From positions 1-30,471 of the forward strand of contig DATKYV010000065.1 in assembly GCA_035528275.1 (NCBI GenBank): a DNA stretch of 30,471 nt, read 5' to 3'. The notes under the pieces are model-generated. The model saw nothing but the letters and a program-made list of their open reading frames with translations, was not told the origin of the DNA and did not search any database. The position numbers and the translations under genes are program-made. The stretch is from DATKYV01 sp035528275 (GTDB lineage Bacteria > Acidobacteriota > Terriglobia > UBA7540). Below, piece after piece: positions 18,496 through 28,415 of the stretch (positions are counted from its first letter, which is position 1; the number at the start of each line of letters is the position of its first letter).

Positions 18496-19479
18496 CTATC
18501 GCCCTCGCTCCCCGTCCGCCAGCGCCGCGGCGAGCAACGGAATCATCACCTCGTGATGTCCCGTCAGGGCATATCCGTGACTGGCGCCGCGCCCACCCTG
18601 GCGTCCTATCGTTGTGGGGCGAAGGACGACATTCTGCGTGGGTCGATAGTGTTGGATGAAGTCCATGTTGACAGTAGTGATGCCGCGTGGCGCGCGGCCC
18701 AAGTTTGCCGCCAGGCTCAGGCACTTCAGGAAGACCTCCGGCAGGACGACCGCCGAGCCCACGTTGAGATAGACGCCTCCGCCGTCCATTCGGCGGACGA
18801 GGGCGGCGAGCAGGCGGTAGTCGCGGTGGCTGGCGCCTCCCAGGGCGCGCGCGTCGATGGCCGGGTGATTGTGGATGATGTCCGTGCCGATGGCCACGTG
18901 TACGGTGACGGGAATTTTCCGGCGGTACGCGGCGGCAAGCAGGCTGTAACGTCGAAAGCGCGCGCCGCGATACCGGGCGAGGAACCGCCCCACGGCCTCG
19001 CCGATTCCCAGTCCCTCGAGGTCGCCTTTGGCGATGGCCTCGTTGATCAAGCGGCCGGTCTCTTCCGCCATCCCGAAATGCCCCCGCCCGAGCACCGCCG
19101 GGACGTCCTCCGAGGTTGCGCCTACGAGGGCGACCTCAAAATCGTGGATGAGCGCCGCACCGTTCATCGCCACGGCGGTGAGGTAGCCACGGCGCATCAA
19201 ATCGATCAGAACAGGACTCAATCCGCACTTGATGACGTGGCCGCCCAGCCCCCAAATGATGGGTTTGCGTTTCCTTCGCGCGCGGCGCAGCGCCTCGATT
19301 ACGGCGCGAAAGTCATTCCCGGCCAGAATCCGCGGCAGGCTTTCGACGAGTTTTGCAACCGAAGCCCTGTGGCGCAAGATGCCGGTGAAATCGCGGATCG
19401 TTACCTTGCTGGGTCGCGAGCGCAGCGGGAAGGTCCGCACGCGGTCAAGTTTGAGGGGCTGAATGCGGTAGATGGTCAT
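18496..19479 (-). CDS. Deoxyhypusine-synthase-like conserved protein (tentative)
   Basis: This 327-aa soluble protein has no signal or membrane segment. Residues near 85-125 read WGLGGHVIKCGLSPVLIDLM followed by a glycine-rich NGAALIHDFE segment and GATSEDV, which resembles the Rossmann-like NAD-binding layout of deoxyhypusine synthase-related proteins. A later part contains VHVAIGTDIIHNHP and GGVYLNVGSAVVLPEVFLK. Bacterial relatives are mostly uncharacterised and do not necessarily modify eIF5A/EF-P. A GTG at 19488 is an alternative start; the ATG at 19479 is preferred because the sequence MTIYRIQPL then begins directly. It precedes the CPBP protease gene with a 26-nt gap. Coding is confident; the family call is moderate. 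Confidence 0.7.
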   Translation of the reverse strand: MTIYRIQPLKLDRVRTFPLRSRPSKVTIRDFTGILRHRASVAKLVESLPRILAGNDFRAVIEALRRARRKRKPIIWGLGGHVIKCGLSPVLIDLMRRGYLTAVAMNGAALIHDFEVALVGATSEDVPAVLGRGHFGMAEETGRLINEAIAKGDLEGLGIGEAVGRFLARYRGARFRRYSLLAAAYRRKIPVTVHVAIGTDIIHNHPAIDARALGGASHRDYRLLAALVRRMDGGGVYLNVGSAVVLPEVFLKCLSLAANLGRAPRGITTVNMDFIQHYRPTQNVVLRPTTIGRQGGRGASHGYALTGHHEVMIPLLAAALADGERGR

Positions 19480-19525
19480 CGCGGGCACGACCTGGCGGAG
19501 GAGCGGGGTCTGGAATTCGCGATAA

Positions 19526-19636
19526 TCACGGCGCCGAATCTGCGGGCTGCATGTGGTTGTTAAGCACGACCGCCAACGCTTGGCCCGTGTAGGACTTCTT
19601 CACGCCCGCGGTTTGTTCCGACTCCCCCTGGGTTAG
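19526..19636 (-). pseudogene. Relic of a uvrA 3' end
   Basis: Bases 19556-19603 match bases 20305-20352 within the uvrA tail at 41 of 48 positions. Translated on the minus strand the relic reads VKKSYTGQALAVVLNN against VKKSFTGQALAAVLKN in UvrA, then continues to a TGA at 19526-19528. No further UvrA homology is visible upstream, where the toxin gene ends at 19637. The relic happens to be in the same frame as the toxin's stop codon. It looks like the remainder of a duplicated or second uvrA tail left beside the toxin-antitoxin pair. Confidence 0.75.
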
Positions 19637-19984
19637 CTATTCCTTGTTAAGGCCACTCTGCAACAGCGCAACGACAGCGTCGACGATCTGCTTGAAACTC
19701 TCTCGGCGCAGCGTACCCGCTCTTCGCAAGATCAGGTCGGCATTGGCGGTGAACAGCTTTCCCGGCCGGACATAGCTCACCCTCTCGAGGCCGCCCTCGT
19801 CGAAGCCTTCGTCCGAAAGCGGGAGCGCGTGGGAATCGCCGTAGGGATTACTTGTGATCTGACACAGAATCCAGTCGCCGCGACCGGCATCTGCAAGCAC
19901 CACCGCCGGACGCAATTTTGACTTTGACAAGTCAGAGAATGGAAATGGAACCAGTACTACGGTGCCGGCTGCAGGTGCGACCAC
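19637..19984 (-). CDS. Type II toxin, PemK/MazF-like endoribonuclease
   Basis: This 115-aa protein matches the compact PemK/MazF fold. The N-terminus TVVLVPFPFSDLSKSKLRPA is the classic first strand and loop carrying the catalytic arginine, followed by VVLADAGRGDWILCQITSNP with its (S/T)NP segment, and later SYVRPGKLFT. MazF-type toxins cut mRNA at short sites. The GTG start at 19984 is supported by AGGAGGA 6 nt upstream. Its 5' end overlaps the antitoxin gene by 28 nt, with the antitoxin first, the usual order. The ribosome-binding site lies inside the antitoxin gene. Confidence 0.85.
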   Translation of the reverse strand: MVAPAAGTVVLVPFPFSDLSKSKLRPAVVLADAGRGDWILCQITSNPYGDSHALPLSDEGFDEGGLERVSYVRPGKLFTANADLILRRAGTLRRESFKQIVDAVVALLQSGLNKE

Positions 19985-20178
19985 GCTTCGTCCTCCTGGG
20001 AGCGGGACCAGTCCACGCTAAGCGCCGGCTCGCTGAGCAAGGCCGTCTCGTCCACAGGCAATTTCGGAGGGTCCTCCAGGATCGTGACGAGGGCACGCCG
20101 GGCATGGGGAAGCGTTACGTCCTCGAGCAGCCTGACGCGACCTTTTTCATCGACTATTGCTTCCACGGTTCGAACCAT
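19957..20178 (-). CDS. Antitoxin paired with the PemK/MazF-like toxin
   Basis: This 73-aa protein starts with a short beta-rich part (VEAIVDEKGRVRLLEDVTLP), like the swapped-hairpin or AF2212-type DNA-binding half of small antitoxins. It ends in an acidic, tryptophan-containing tail (SVDWSRSQEDEAWSHL), typical of the toxin-wrapping segment. GAGG lies 6 nt before the ATG. Its position immediately before the toxin with a 28-nt overlap supports the assignment more than any single motif. It probably represses its own promoter through the palindromes at 20215-20242. Confidence 0.75.
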   Translation of the reverse strand: MVRTVEAIVDEKGRVRLLEDVTLPHARRALVTILEDPPKLPVDETALLSEPALSVDWSRSQEDEAWSHLQPAP

Positions 20179-20208
20179 CTCATACCTCGCTCCTCAAGGT
20201 CTGGGTTG

Positions 20209-20214
20209 ATTATA
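20209..20214 (-). promoter_or_regulatory. Perfect -10 box of the toxin-antitoxin operon
   Basis: On the minus strand this is TATAAT, a full match to the sigma-70 -10 consensus, about 31 nt before the antitoxin ATG. No good -35 is visible; that zone is filled by the palindromes at 20215-20242. Confidence 0.6.
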
Positions 20215-20242
20215 CGCCTCAGGCGCGTAAAGGCCTGAGGCC
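20215..20242. promoter_or_regulatory. Candidate operator: nested palindromes at the toxin-antitoxin promoter
   Basis: Two 5-1-5 palindromes, CGCCTCAGGCG (20215-20225) and GGCCTGAGGCC (20232-20242), are themselves inverted copies, forming a 9-bp stem with an 8-nt loop. They abut the -10 box, where a repressor would block RNA polymerase. The same hairpin could also serve as the 3' end of the uvrA transcript (stop at 20275), although no T-tract follows. Confidence 0.5.
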
Positions 20243-20274
20243 CGTTCCGCCCCCGCGCTTCGATTCCGGTCTGC

Positions 20275-23103
<2,829 letters not shown>

Positions 23104-23151
23104 CCGCCCTGAGCCCTACGGAGAGGAATTTCGAGATTAGGCCAACCTCCC

Positions 23152-23181
23152 ATGCTAGTTGACTAACTGCAAGCGCGTCAA
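23152..23181 (-). promoter_or_regulatory. Candidate sigma-70 promoter of uvrA
   Basis: On the minus strand TTGACG (23176-23181) and TAGCAT (23152-23157) are separated by 18 nt, about 50 nt before the uvrA ATG. Matches are 5 of 6 and 4 of 6. No damage-response operator was recognised. Confidence 0.5.
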
Positions 23182-23322
23182 GCGGATTTGGCCGCGAGGA
23201 ATCGCACAGTTTGCCTGTTTTGGCGAAGAGCTAATCTCGGTCGCCGCGCCGAGCGGCGAAAAGCCGCCTCCACTTTCACCTCGCTTGCCAAGCTCCCAAC
23301 GCAGACCGATTTGGGCGCAAAA

Positions 23323-23409
23323 ATGGGTTCGTTCTGCCCGAGAATGGGTTCGTTTTGCAGAATCAAAGTTAGCTCTGCCTTTTGTTTTCAATAACTTGGT
23401 GGGTTCGTT
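23323..23409. repeat. Short degenerate repeats with GGGTTCGTT core
   Basis: The 11-mer ATGGGTTCGTT occurs at 23323-23333 and 23344-23354, and the variant GTGGGTTCGTT at 23399-23409. The first two are 21 bp apart, the third 55 bp on. On the minus strand they give recurrent NEP or RTH tripeptides in spurious frames, as seen in intergenic repeat families. Confidence 0.6.
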
Positions 23410-23736
23410 TTTGCATTTTAACGTCCCTTTGCTGTTTGCGCCCTTTTGGGCGGTTTGGGATTTGCGGAGCATCGCGCAATGCGTCCCGCTTGATGTAGAG
23501 ACGGCCCGGTGGGCGGTCTGAGGGGTGAGACCTTCCGCCCGTCGTCTCTGCGTCTTTTTGAAACTCCCCTTGTGTTTTCATACACATAGCGGCTTTGCTT
23601 TTCGGATTTCGCTCATTAGGCGGCTTGCTCATGAGCGCCTCTTGAACCCGAGCAAAAGACACAAGGTTGTTGCCCCCCGGCGTCAGCCCTCGGCTTCGGT
23701 TCTTCAATTCACTATTCACAATTCACCATTCCGATC

Positions 23737-23768
23737 CCACCGCGGAGACGCAGAGGGCGCAGAGAAGA
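23737..23768. repeat. Dispersed CGCGGAGACGCAGAGGGCG-type intergenic repeat
   Basis: The purine-rich unit CCGCGGAGACGCAGAGGGCG starts at 23741 and is preceded by a run of ATTCAC-like units. It resembles a widespread spurious-frame repeat (HRGDAEGAEK in one frame) that I recall from environmental genomes. Only one copy is in this window, so repeat status rests on recall. Confidence 0.4.
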
Positions 23769-23944
23769 CCTGTCTGCTTCCTTCTGACTCCTCTCATCCA
23801 TTTCGACGCTATCACACGCGAATGCGACCATGGCGAACAGTGAGAACGGTGAGACAGTTTTTTTCAGCCTGTCCAGCCTCGGCGCGGAAGCCACAGGCCT
23901 GGTTCTCGGCCCATAAACCCGGACCGCAAGGAGTGAGGAGTCCT

Positions 23945-24059
23945 AGTGCCGTTCCAACTTGATCGGCCAAGGTTCGTCCGTCAGTTGACGGACAAGGTCT
24001 CGGCAAAATCCTGGAAGTCGCCCCTCACCGAATTAGGGCCAGATAGTTGGAACGGCACT
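23945..24059. mobile_element. MITE-like palindromic element, copy 2
   Basis: This 115-bp segment has the same perfect 13-bp terminal inverted repeats as copy 1, extended to 15 bp here (CTAGTGCCGTTCCAA at 23943-23957 and its complement at 24047-24061). An internal perfect 18-bp palindrome at 23976-23993 matches the copy 1 palindrome except at the central bases, while the spacers differ. Its right end forms the TAG stop codon of the PAP2 gene (24058-24060 on the minus strand). Confidence 0.8.
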
Positions 24060-25122
24060 AGCCGCGTGCCGTGGGATGGAGGCGGTTCGTGATGAAGGCA
24101 GCTGCGCAGCCGACGATGACGCCCGCCACGGCGTCGGCGGTGTAGTGGTAGCGACCGTAGACGGTGGCGGCGGCAATGCTCGCGGCGGCGATCAGGAAGA
24201 TGATTCCCGCGCGCGGCAAGTACTTGCGGAGGACGAGCGCCATCGCGGTCGTCGCCGCGACGTGGCCGCTGGGAAACAAACTTGCTCCCACGCCGTACTG
24301 CCCCAGGAGCCAGAAATTCGTTTTGCGGATCAACGGCGCCACCGCCGGGCCGGGAAGGTCGTTGAAAAGCTCGCGGGGCGGCGTGAGCGGGAAGAAAGGG
24401 TAGAGCACGTAGCAAAACAACGCCGCCAGAAGCACCGCGGTCCAGAAGTCGTCGATGGACCGTGGCCAATCGGGCGTGGTGAAGCTCGTCGTGCTTTCTT
24501 CTCGTCCGGCACTTCGACGCCAGCCCTCAGGGGCTGAAGCCCTCCCGATTATTCCCGACTTCGGTGTTGTTTCGGCACGACTGAAGTCGTGCCCTTTGGC
24601 GTTACCGGTTCGGGTGTGGTCCCCGCGAGCAAGATACAAACTACCGAGACCGAGAGGAACAAGCGGGTAGCAGAGGAAATAGGCAAACTCGAGATATCGC
24701 TGAAACCAGGGCGAACCGAGTTCGAGGAAACCTTCGACCCAGGGATTCTTCAGCAAGGCATCGTCCAGTTTCACGAAGAGATAGTCAAGGCGATGGGTGG
24801 GATCGGGGCGGAAGAACAGTCCGGACTCGCGGTAGGCAAGCAGAATCAGAAAGCAGGGAAGCCAATCGCGCAGCGTGACGAGGAGCTTGCTGCGTTCCGC
24901 CCTGCCGAATCTGGCAAGCGATATGACCACCGTGCTCGTGGCGAGGTTTAGCCCCAGAACCGTCAACCGCTCGTGGAGGGAAAGAGGGAAGAACAAGGAC
25001 GCCACAACAATATAGGCCAGGTAGGCAAGAATCACTTTCTCAGCGAAACGCAAGCTTCGGGCCAAGTGAACCACCAGCGAGCTTCCTGGTACTTCCAGCG
25101 CCATGGTCGACGGCCGGGTCAA
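24058..25122 (-). CDS. PAP2-family membrane phosphatase with an inserted repeat peptide
   Basis: This 354-aa membrane protein has about six helices and the PAP2 acid-phosphatase motifs GASLFPSGHVAATTAMAL and YGRYHYTADAVAG. PLTPPRELF upstream resembles the PAP2_3 (inositolphosphotransferase-like) subgroup. The substrate is probably a lipid phosphate or phospholipid. The start is a TTG at 25122 because GGAGG lies 7 nt before it; the ATG at 25104 has no such site and the frame to 25209 is not supported. Between two helices lies an extra stretch of about 55 residues (GNAKGHDFSRAETTPKSG onward), the in-frame translation of a palindromic repeat. The stop codon is supplied by the flanking MITE-like element, so the native C-terminus may have been altered. 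Confidence 0.85.
   Translation of the reverse strand: MTRPSTMALEVPGSSLVVHLARSLRFAEKVILAYLAYIVVASLFFPLSLHERLTVLGLNLATSTVVISLARFGRAERSKLLVTLRDWLPCFLILLAYRESGLFFRPDPTHRLDYLFVKLDDALLKNPWVEGFLELGSPWFQRYLEFAYFLCYPLVPLGLGSLYLARGDHTRTGNAKGHDFSRAETTPKSGIIGRASAPEGWRRSAGREESTTSFTTPDWPRSIDDFWTAVLLAALFCYVLYPFFPLTPPRELFNDLPGPAVAPLIRKTNFWLLGQYGVGASLFPSGHVAATTAMALVLRKYLPRAGIIFLIAAASIAAATVYGRYHYTADAVAGVIVGCAAAFITNRLHPTARG
24490..24606. repeat. Palindromic repeat element inserted in the PAP2 coding sequence
   Basis: This segment contains two hairpins: arms CAGCCC/GGGCTG at 24521-24536 and GGCACGACT/AGTCGTGCC at 24574-24593 with a 2-nt centre. The encoded peptide KGHDFSRAE recurs, to my recollection, in many unrelated environmental proteins as a translated intergenic repeat. 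It keeps the frame open and lies in a loop between two membrane helices. Boundaries are approximate. Confidence 0.65.
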
Positions 25123-25380
25123 GTATGGACCTCCGCGCTCAAGAGTCCTTGCGGGGGAGTCGGTCTTCTCCCCCCTCTTCGTTCCATCCCCGAGCGCTTG
25201 ATGGTCCAAACCTGCGGCCCGTAATAGTGTTTATTTGCAGTCGCTTATAAATGCCGATCCCGCTGCGCCGAATTGCATACTGCCACCTTTGGACTCCGGG
25301 TGTCCGAAAATATTGGCGCTCACGGCCGGCGATTCCTCACATCCCCCAAACCACACCACGAAGGAGGCCGCTCCCCTCGA

Positions 25381-25389
25381 TGCTATAAT
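25381..25389 (+). promoter_or_regulatory. Extended -10 promoter directly before phoB
   Basis: TGCTATAAT is an extended -10 (TGn plus a perfect TATAAT at 25384-25389). Its expected start point, about 7 nt downstream, falls on the GTG at 25396, implying a leaderless transcript. No good -35 is visible, as is common for extended -10 promoters. Confidence 0.6.
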
Positions 25390-25395
25390 GCGCGC

Positions 25396-26112
25396 GTGCG
25401 CCAGCGGATTGTCATCATCGAAGATGAAAAGGACATCGTCGAACTGGTTCGCTACAACTTGCGCCGAGAAGGGTTTGACGTCGAGAGTTTTGCGCGTGCC
25501 CTGGACGGCCTGGAATACCTCCGTCGCAACCCCGCCCACCTGGTCCTGCTCGACATTATGCTTCCGGATGAGGATGGATTTGAAGTCTGCAAACGACTGC
25601 GCGCCGATGAGCGACTGAGATCCCTTCCGGTGATTTTTCTCACCGCCAAGGGCGGGGAAATCGACCGGGTGTTGGGGCTGGAACTTGGGGCCGACGATTA
25701 TGTGGTGAAGCCGTTCAGCCCCCGCGAACTGGTCGCCCGGGTGAGGGCGGTCTTGCGCCGGCAGGAGCGCGTGCCGGAGAAAAGTGAGTTGATCGAGACG
25801 CGCCACCTCCGCCTCGACGCGCGCACACAAGAGGTAACGGTGCGCGGCGAGCGAGTGGACTTGAGCACGCTGGAGTTCAAGCTGCTGCATTTTCTGGCCT
25901 CGCACCCGCGGCATATCTTCAGCCGGGAGCGCCTCCTCGATGAAGTATGGGGTCGGGACCGCTTCGTCACACCCCGCACCGTGGACGTGCACATCCGCCG
26001 CCTGCGTGAGAAGATTGAAGCGCAGCCGGACAGGCCGCATTTTCTCAGGACGGTCCGGGGCTCCGGGTACCGGTTTTCACCCGACGACGGTGAGGAGGCC
26101 GGAGCGGAGTGA
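25396..26112 (+). CDS. phoB: PhoB-like OmpR-family response regulator
   Basis: This 238-aa regulator has a receiver domain (about residues 1-120) with phospho-acceptor Asp53 in LVLLDIMLPDEDG and the switch lysine in GADDYVVKPFSPREL, followed by an OmpR/PhoB winged-helix domain (LSTLEFKLLHFLASHP, TPRTVDVHIRRLREK, VRGSGYRF). The GTG at 25396 is chosen because the receiver fold begins at once (VRQRIVIIEDEKDI) and no other in-frame start lies near; the frame to 25273 adds unrelated sequence. The start coincides with the predicted transcription start, so the mRNA is probably leaderless. Next to a PhoR-like kinase, a phosphate porin and pstS, it is most likely the phosphate regulator. Confidence 0.9.
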   Translation: MRQRIVIIEDEKDIVELVRYNLRREGFDVESFARALDGLEYLRRNPAHLVLLDIMLPDEDGFEVCKRLRADERLRSLPVIFLTAKGGEIDRVLGLELGADDYVVKPFSPRELVARVRAVLRRQERVPEKSELIETRHLRLDARTQEVTVRGERVDLSTLEFKLLHFLASHPRHIFSRERLLDEVWGRDRFVTPRTVDVHIRRLREKIEAQPDRPHFLRTVRGSGYRFSPDDGEEAGAE

Positions 26113-26200
26113 GAGGAGTTTCAACCCCCGTAGACGTTTTCCGACGGTGACGCCCTCCCCGCGGATTCCGGATTAAGAGTTTGCCGCCGGCCGGTTCCCC

Positions 26201-27958
26201 ATGACCTTGCGCAGCCCCATCTTCCGCAAGCTTCTGGCGAGCGCCGTTTTCCTCATCGCCGTCACGTTGCTGGTCCTCGATTTCTACCTTACCCGCTACA
26301 CCGCCCAACACCAGACGGAGAATACGCAGCAGCGGCTGGAAGCGCAGGCGCGCATCCTGGAGGGCGAGCTTGCCCTCATTCCCGCCGGGGAAATGAGCAC
26401 TTGGGCCCGGCGGGCGGCAGCGCGCGCCGGTGCGCGTGTAACCCTTATCTCTCCCGAAGGCACTGTCCTGGGGGATTCCGAGCACGATCCGGAAACCATG
26501 GAGAACCACGCTGGCCGTCCCGAAGTGCGCCAGGCGCTGGCTTCCGGCGTGGGGACGGCCATCCGCCACAGCGCCACTCTGGGTCGCGACCTCTGCTACG
26601 TTGCCCTGGCGGTTGACCTCGGCGGCCGGCCCGGGCACGTGTTGCGCCTGGCCCTTCCGCTCGAGGATCTGGATGCCGCCATCAGCGAAGTGCGCTGGCG
26701 GATATTCGGGGCGTCACTGGTGGCGGCGTTCCTGGCGATGGTGATTGCCTACTTCTTCTCGCGGTCGTTCACGCGGCGCATTGGCCGCCTGCAGGCGTTC
26801 GCGGAGGGCTTGGTGGACGAGCATGTTTCGGGCAGCCCGCTTCCCGTCGGGAACGACGAGATCGGAGCGCTGGCCCGCTCGCTCAACCGCATGGCCGAAC
26901 AGCTCCGCGAACTGGTGGAGAGGCTCAGCGTGGAATCGGCGCGCCTGGAGGCCATTCTGGCCAGCATGGTGGAAGGCGTGCTCGCCGTTGACGAGAACTT
27001 GAACGTGACCTTCTGCAACGACTCCTTCGCGCGTGTGGTGGGAGCCTCGATACCGGTGCCGGCGAAGCTGCCGCTACTCGAGCTGGTCCGCGATCCGGAG
27101 CTGCAGGACATGCTCCGAAGGGTTCTGCAGACCGGCAATTCCCTGAGACAACGATTGCAGCTCCCGGCGGCGGAAGGGCGGACGTTTGAGGTTCAGGCGG
27201 CGCCCCTGGCCGCCGCGTCGCGCCGAGGCGCCATCGCCATCCTGCACGACATCACCGACCTCGAACGGCTGGAGCGCATTCGCAAGGATTTTGTGGCCAA
27301 CGTGTCGCACGAGTTGCGCACGCCTCTCACCGCCATCCGCGGGTATGCCGAGACGCTGCTCGAGGGAGCGATGGAGGACAGCGAGAACCGCCAGCGGTTC
27401 CTGGAGATCATCAAGGCCCACGCCATCCGGCTCAACAACATCGCTTCCGACCTGCTGGTCTTGTCGGAAATCGAATCCGGGGGGCCGGCGGCCGAACCGG
27501 AGCGCGTTTCGGTAGGGACCGCCCTCGACGCCGCGCTGCGCGCGGTGGAATCCGAGGCGCGCGTCCGGGGAGTGAGCGTCGTCTGCGAAAGAATTGACGA
27601 TCTCACCGTCATGGGAGACAAGGTGCGGCTCGAACAGGCGCTGATCAATCTGCTCGATAACGCCGTGAAATTTAACCGCCCGGGAGGGGAAGTTCGTGTT
27701 CAAGCCACCCTTGCCACGGCGGACAGGGCGCGAATCGCCATCACCGACAACGGAATCGGCGTCCCCTCCGAGCACCTCTCGAGAATCTTCGAACGCTTCT
27801 ACCGTGTGGACAAGGCCCGCTCGCGCGAGGTGGGAGGAACGGGCCTGGGGCTTTCCATCGTCAAACACGTCGTCGAGCGAATGAACGGCACGATGGAAGT
27901 GGAAAGCCAGTTGGGCAAAGGCTCAACGTTTATCGTCCACCTGCCAGCCTGCAAGTAG
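26201..27958 (+). CDS. phoR: PhoR-like phosphate sensor histidine kinase
   Basis: This 585-aa inner-membrane kinase has a first helix (residues 10-29), an extracytoplasmic sensor of about 140 residues, a second helix (about 170-190), a HAMP linker (SRSFTRRIGRLQAFAEG onward), a PAS domain (about 245-355), then HisKA with His370 in DFVANVSHELRTPLTAI. The ATPase domain has LINLLDNAVKF, DNGIGVP, FERFYRVDKARSR and GGTGLGLSIVKH. The large periplasmic sensor is like that of Gram-positive-type and environmental PhoR rather than the E. coli protein, which lacks one. It follows phoB by 88 nt. No clear Shine-Dalgarno precedes the ATG, so the start is less certain. A terminator follows at 28157. Confidence 0.9.
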   Translation: MTLRSPIFRKLLASAVFLIAVTLLVLDFYLTRYTAQHQTENTQQRLEAQARILEGELALIPAGEMSTWARRAAARAGARVTLISPEGTVLGDSEHDPETMENHAGRPEVRQALASGVGTAIRHSATLGRDLCYVALAVDLGGRPGHVLRLALPLEDLDAAISEVRWRIFGASLVAAFLAMVIAYFFSRSFTRRIGRLQAFAEGLVDEHVSGSPLPVGNDEIGALARSLNRMAEQLRELVERLSVESARLEAILASMVEGVLAVDENLNVTFCNDSFARVVGASIPVPAKLPLLELVRDPELQDMLRRVLQTGNSLRQRLQLPAAEGRTFEVQAAPLAAASRRGAIAILHDITDLERLERIRKDFVANVSHELRTPLTAIRGYAETLLEGAMEDSENRQRFLEIIKAHAIRLNNIASDLLVLSEIESGGPAAEPERVSVGTALDAALRAVESEARVRGVSVVCERIDDLTVMGDKVRLEQALINLLDNAVKFNRPGGEVRVQATLATADRARIAITDNGIGVPSEHLSRIFERFYRVDKARSREVGGTGLGLSIVKHVVERMNGTMEVESQLGKGSTFIVHLPACK

Positions 27959-28156
27959 CCCTCAACAGGAGTCCGCAACCATCGAAGGCGAGGCCAACCA
28001 ATCCAGCCGCCTCCGCTCCCCGGCCTCGCGATTCGGTGTTCACCGACACGCAACTGGGCGATGGCATGTTGGCGGATGTGCTGAGGGTGGCAGCCAGGGC
28101 TCTTGCACCAACAAACGCGATTGTCGTGAGCAGGTGCGCGGACGTCATGTCCCCTC

Positions 28157-28198
28157 GGGGCCGGCAATCCTTCCCCCGCCGCCGGCCCCTCTTTCTGT
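28157..28198 (+). terminator. Rho-independent terminator of phoBR
   Basis: Perfect 9-bp arms GGGGCCGGC (28157-28165) and GCCGGCCCC (28181-28189) enclose a 15-nt loop and are followed by the T-rich tract TCTTTCTGT. It insulates phoBR from the separately promoted porin gene. Confidence 0.75.
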
Positions 28199-28210
28199 GC
28201 TCTCCGTTCT

Positions 28211-28249
28211 TTTAACACGCCTGTAACCCGAGTGTGAAACTCCCTTCAT
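28211..28249 (+). promoter_or_regulatory. Pho box array upstream of the porin gene
   Basis: TTTAAC (28211), TGTAAC (28222), TGTGAA (28233) and the weaker CTTCAT (28244) recur with an exact 11-bp period, the spacing at which PhoB monomers bind. The first and second match units in the pstS array. It lies about 170 bp before the porin ATG, so a long leader is implied. Confidence 0.7.
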
Positions 28250-28415
28250 GAGGCTCGAATTACCCTGAGATTCCTGTTCTGCCAAAAGCGACCAGGAGAA
28301 TCAAAACAAATTCCAGACTCGGGTGAGGAAACGTATGTCAGCTTGGCAAGGCGTCCCGGATTCAGGATCTTCATTATCCCCGTCACCGCATCTTTCAAAA
28401 CACAAGGAGCAAAGG

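Larger units (their letters stand above)
23104..24057. other. Repeat-rich intergenic region, no gene seen
   Basis: The about 950 bp between uvrA and the PAP2 gene contain no convincing gene. They hold the uvrA promoter, three copies of a GTGGGTTCGTT-like motif, an imperfect hairpin at about 23499-23519, an AT-rich stretch with repeated ATTCAC units (about 23704-23733), a CCGCGGAGACGCAGAGGGCG-type repeat and most of MITE-like copy 2. Base composition is locally more AT-rich than neighbouring genes. Short reading frames here are translations of repeats. Confidence 0.65.
27959..28415. other. Intergenic region between phoR and the porin gene
   Basis: These 457 bp hold an 8-bp inverted repeat (GCGAGGCC at 27988-27995 and GGCCTCGC at 28022-28029), the phoBR terminator and the Pho-box array of the porin gene. 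About 120 bp between 28030 and 28156 show nothing recognisable. Confidence 0.6.

Noticed and set aside
17555..19563. Long plus-strand frames across the CPBP and deoxyhypusine-synthase-like genes
   Set aside because: The minus-strand frames have recognisable motifs and good starts; the plus-strand products are charged low-complexity shadows.
23323..23409. CRISPR-like array from the GGGTTCGTT repeats
   Set aside because: Repeats are only about 11 bp, spacing is uneven, and no cas gene is near.
23155..23472. Possible small protein of 105 codons upstream of uvrA
   Set aside because: Its sequence is made of repeat-derived peptides and covers the likely uvrA promoter; no Shine-Dalgarno or domain was seen.
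25273..25395. N-terminal extension of the PhoB-like regulator
   Set aside because: The extension precedes the receiver fold, covers the TATAAT promoter and has no family similarity.
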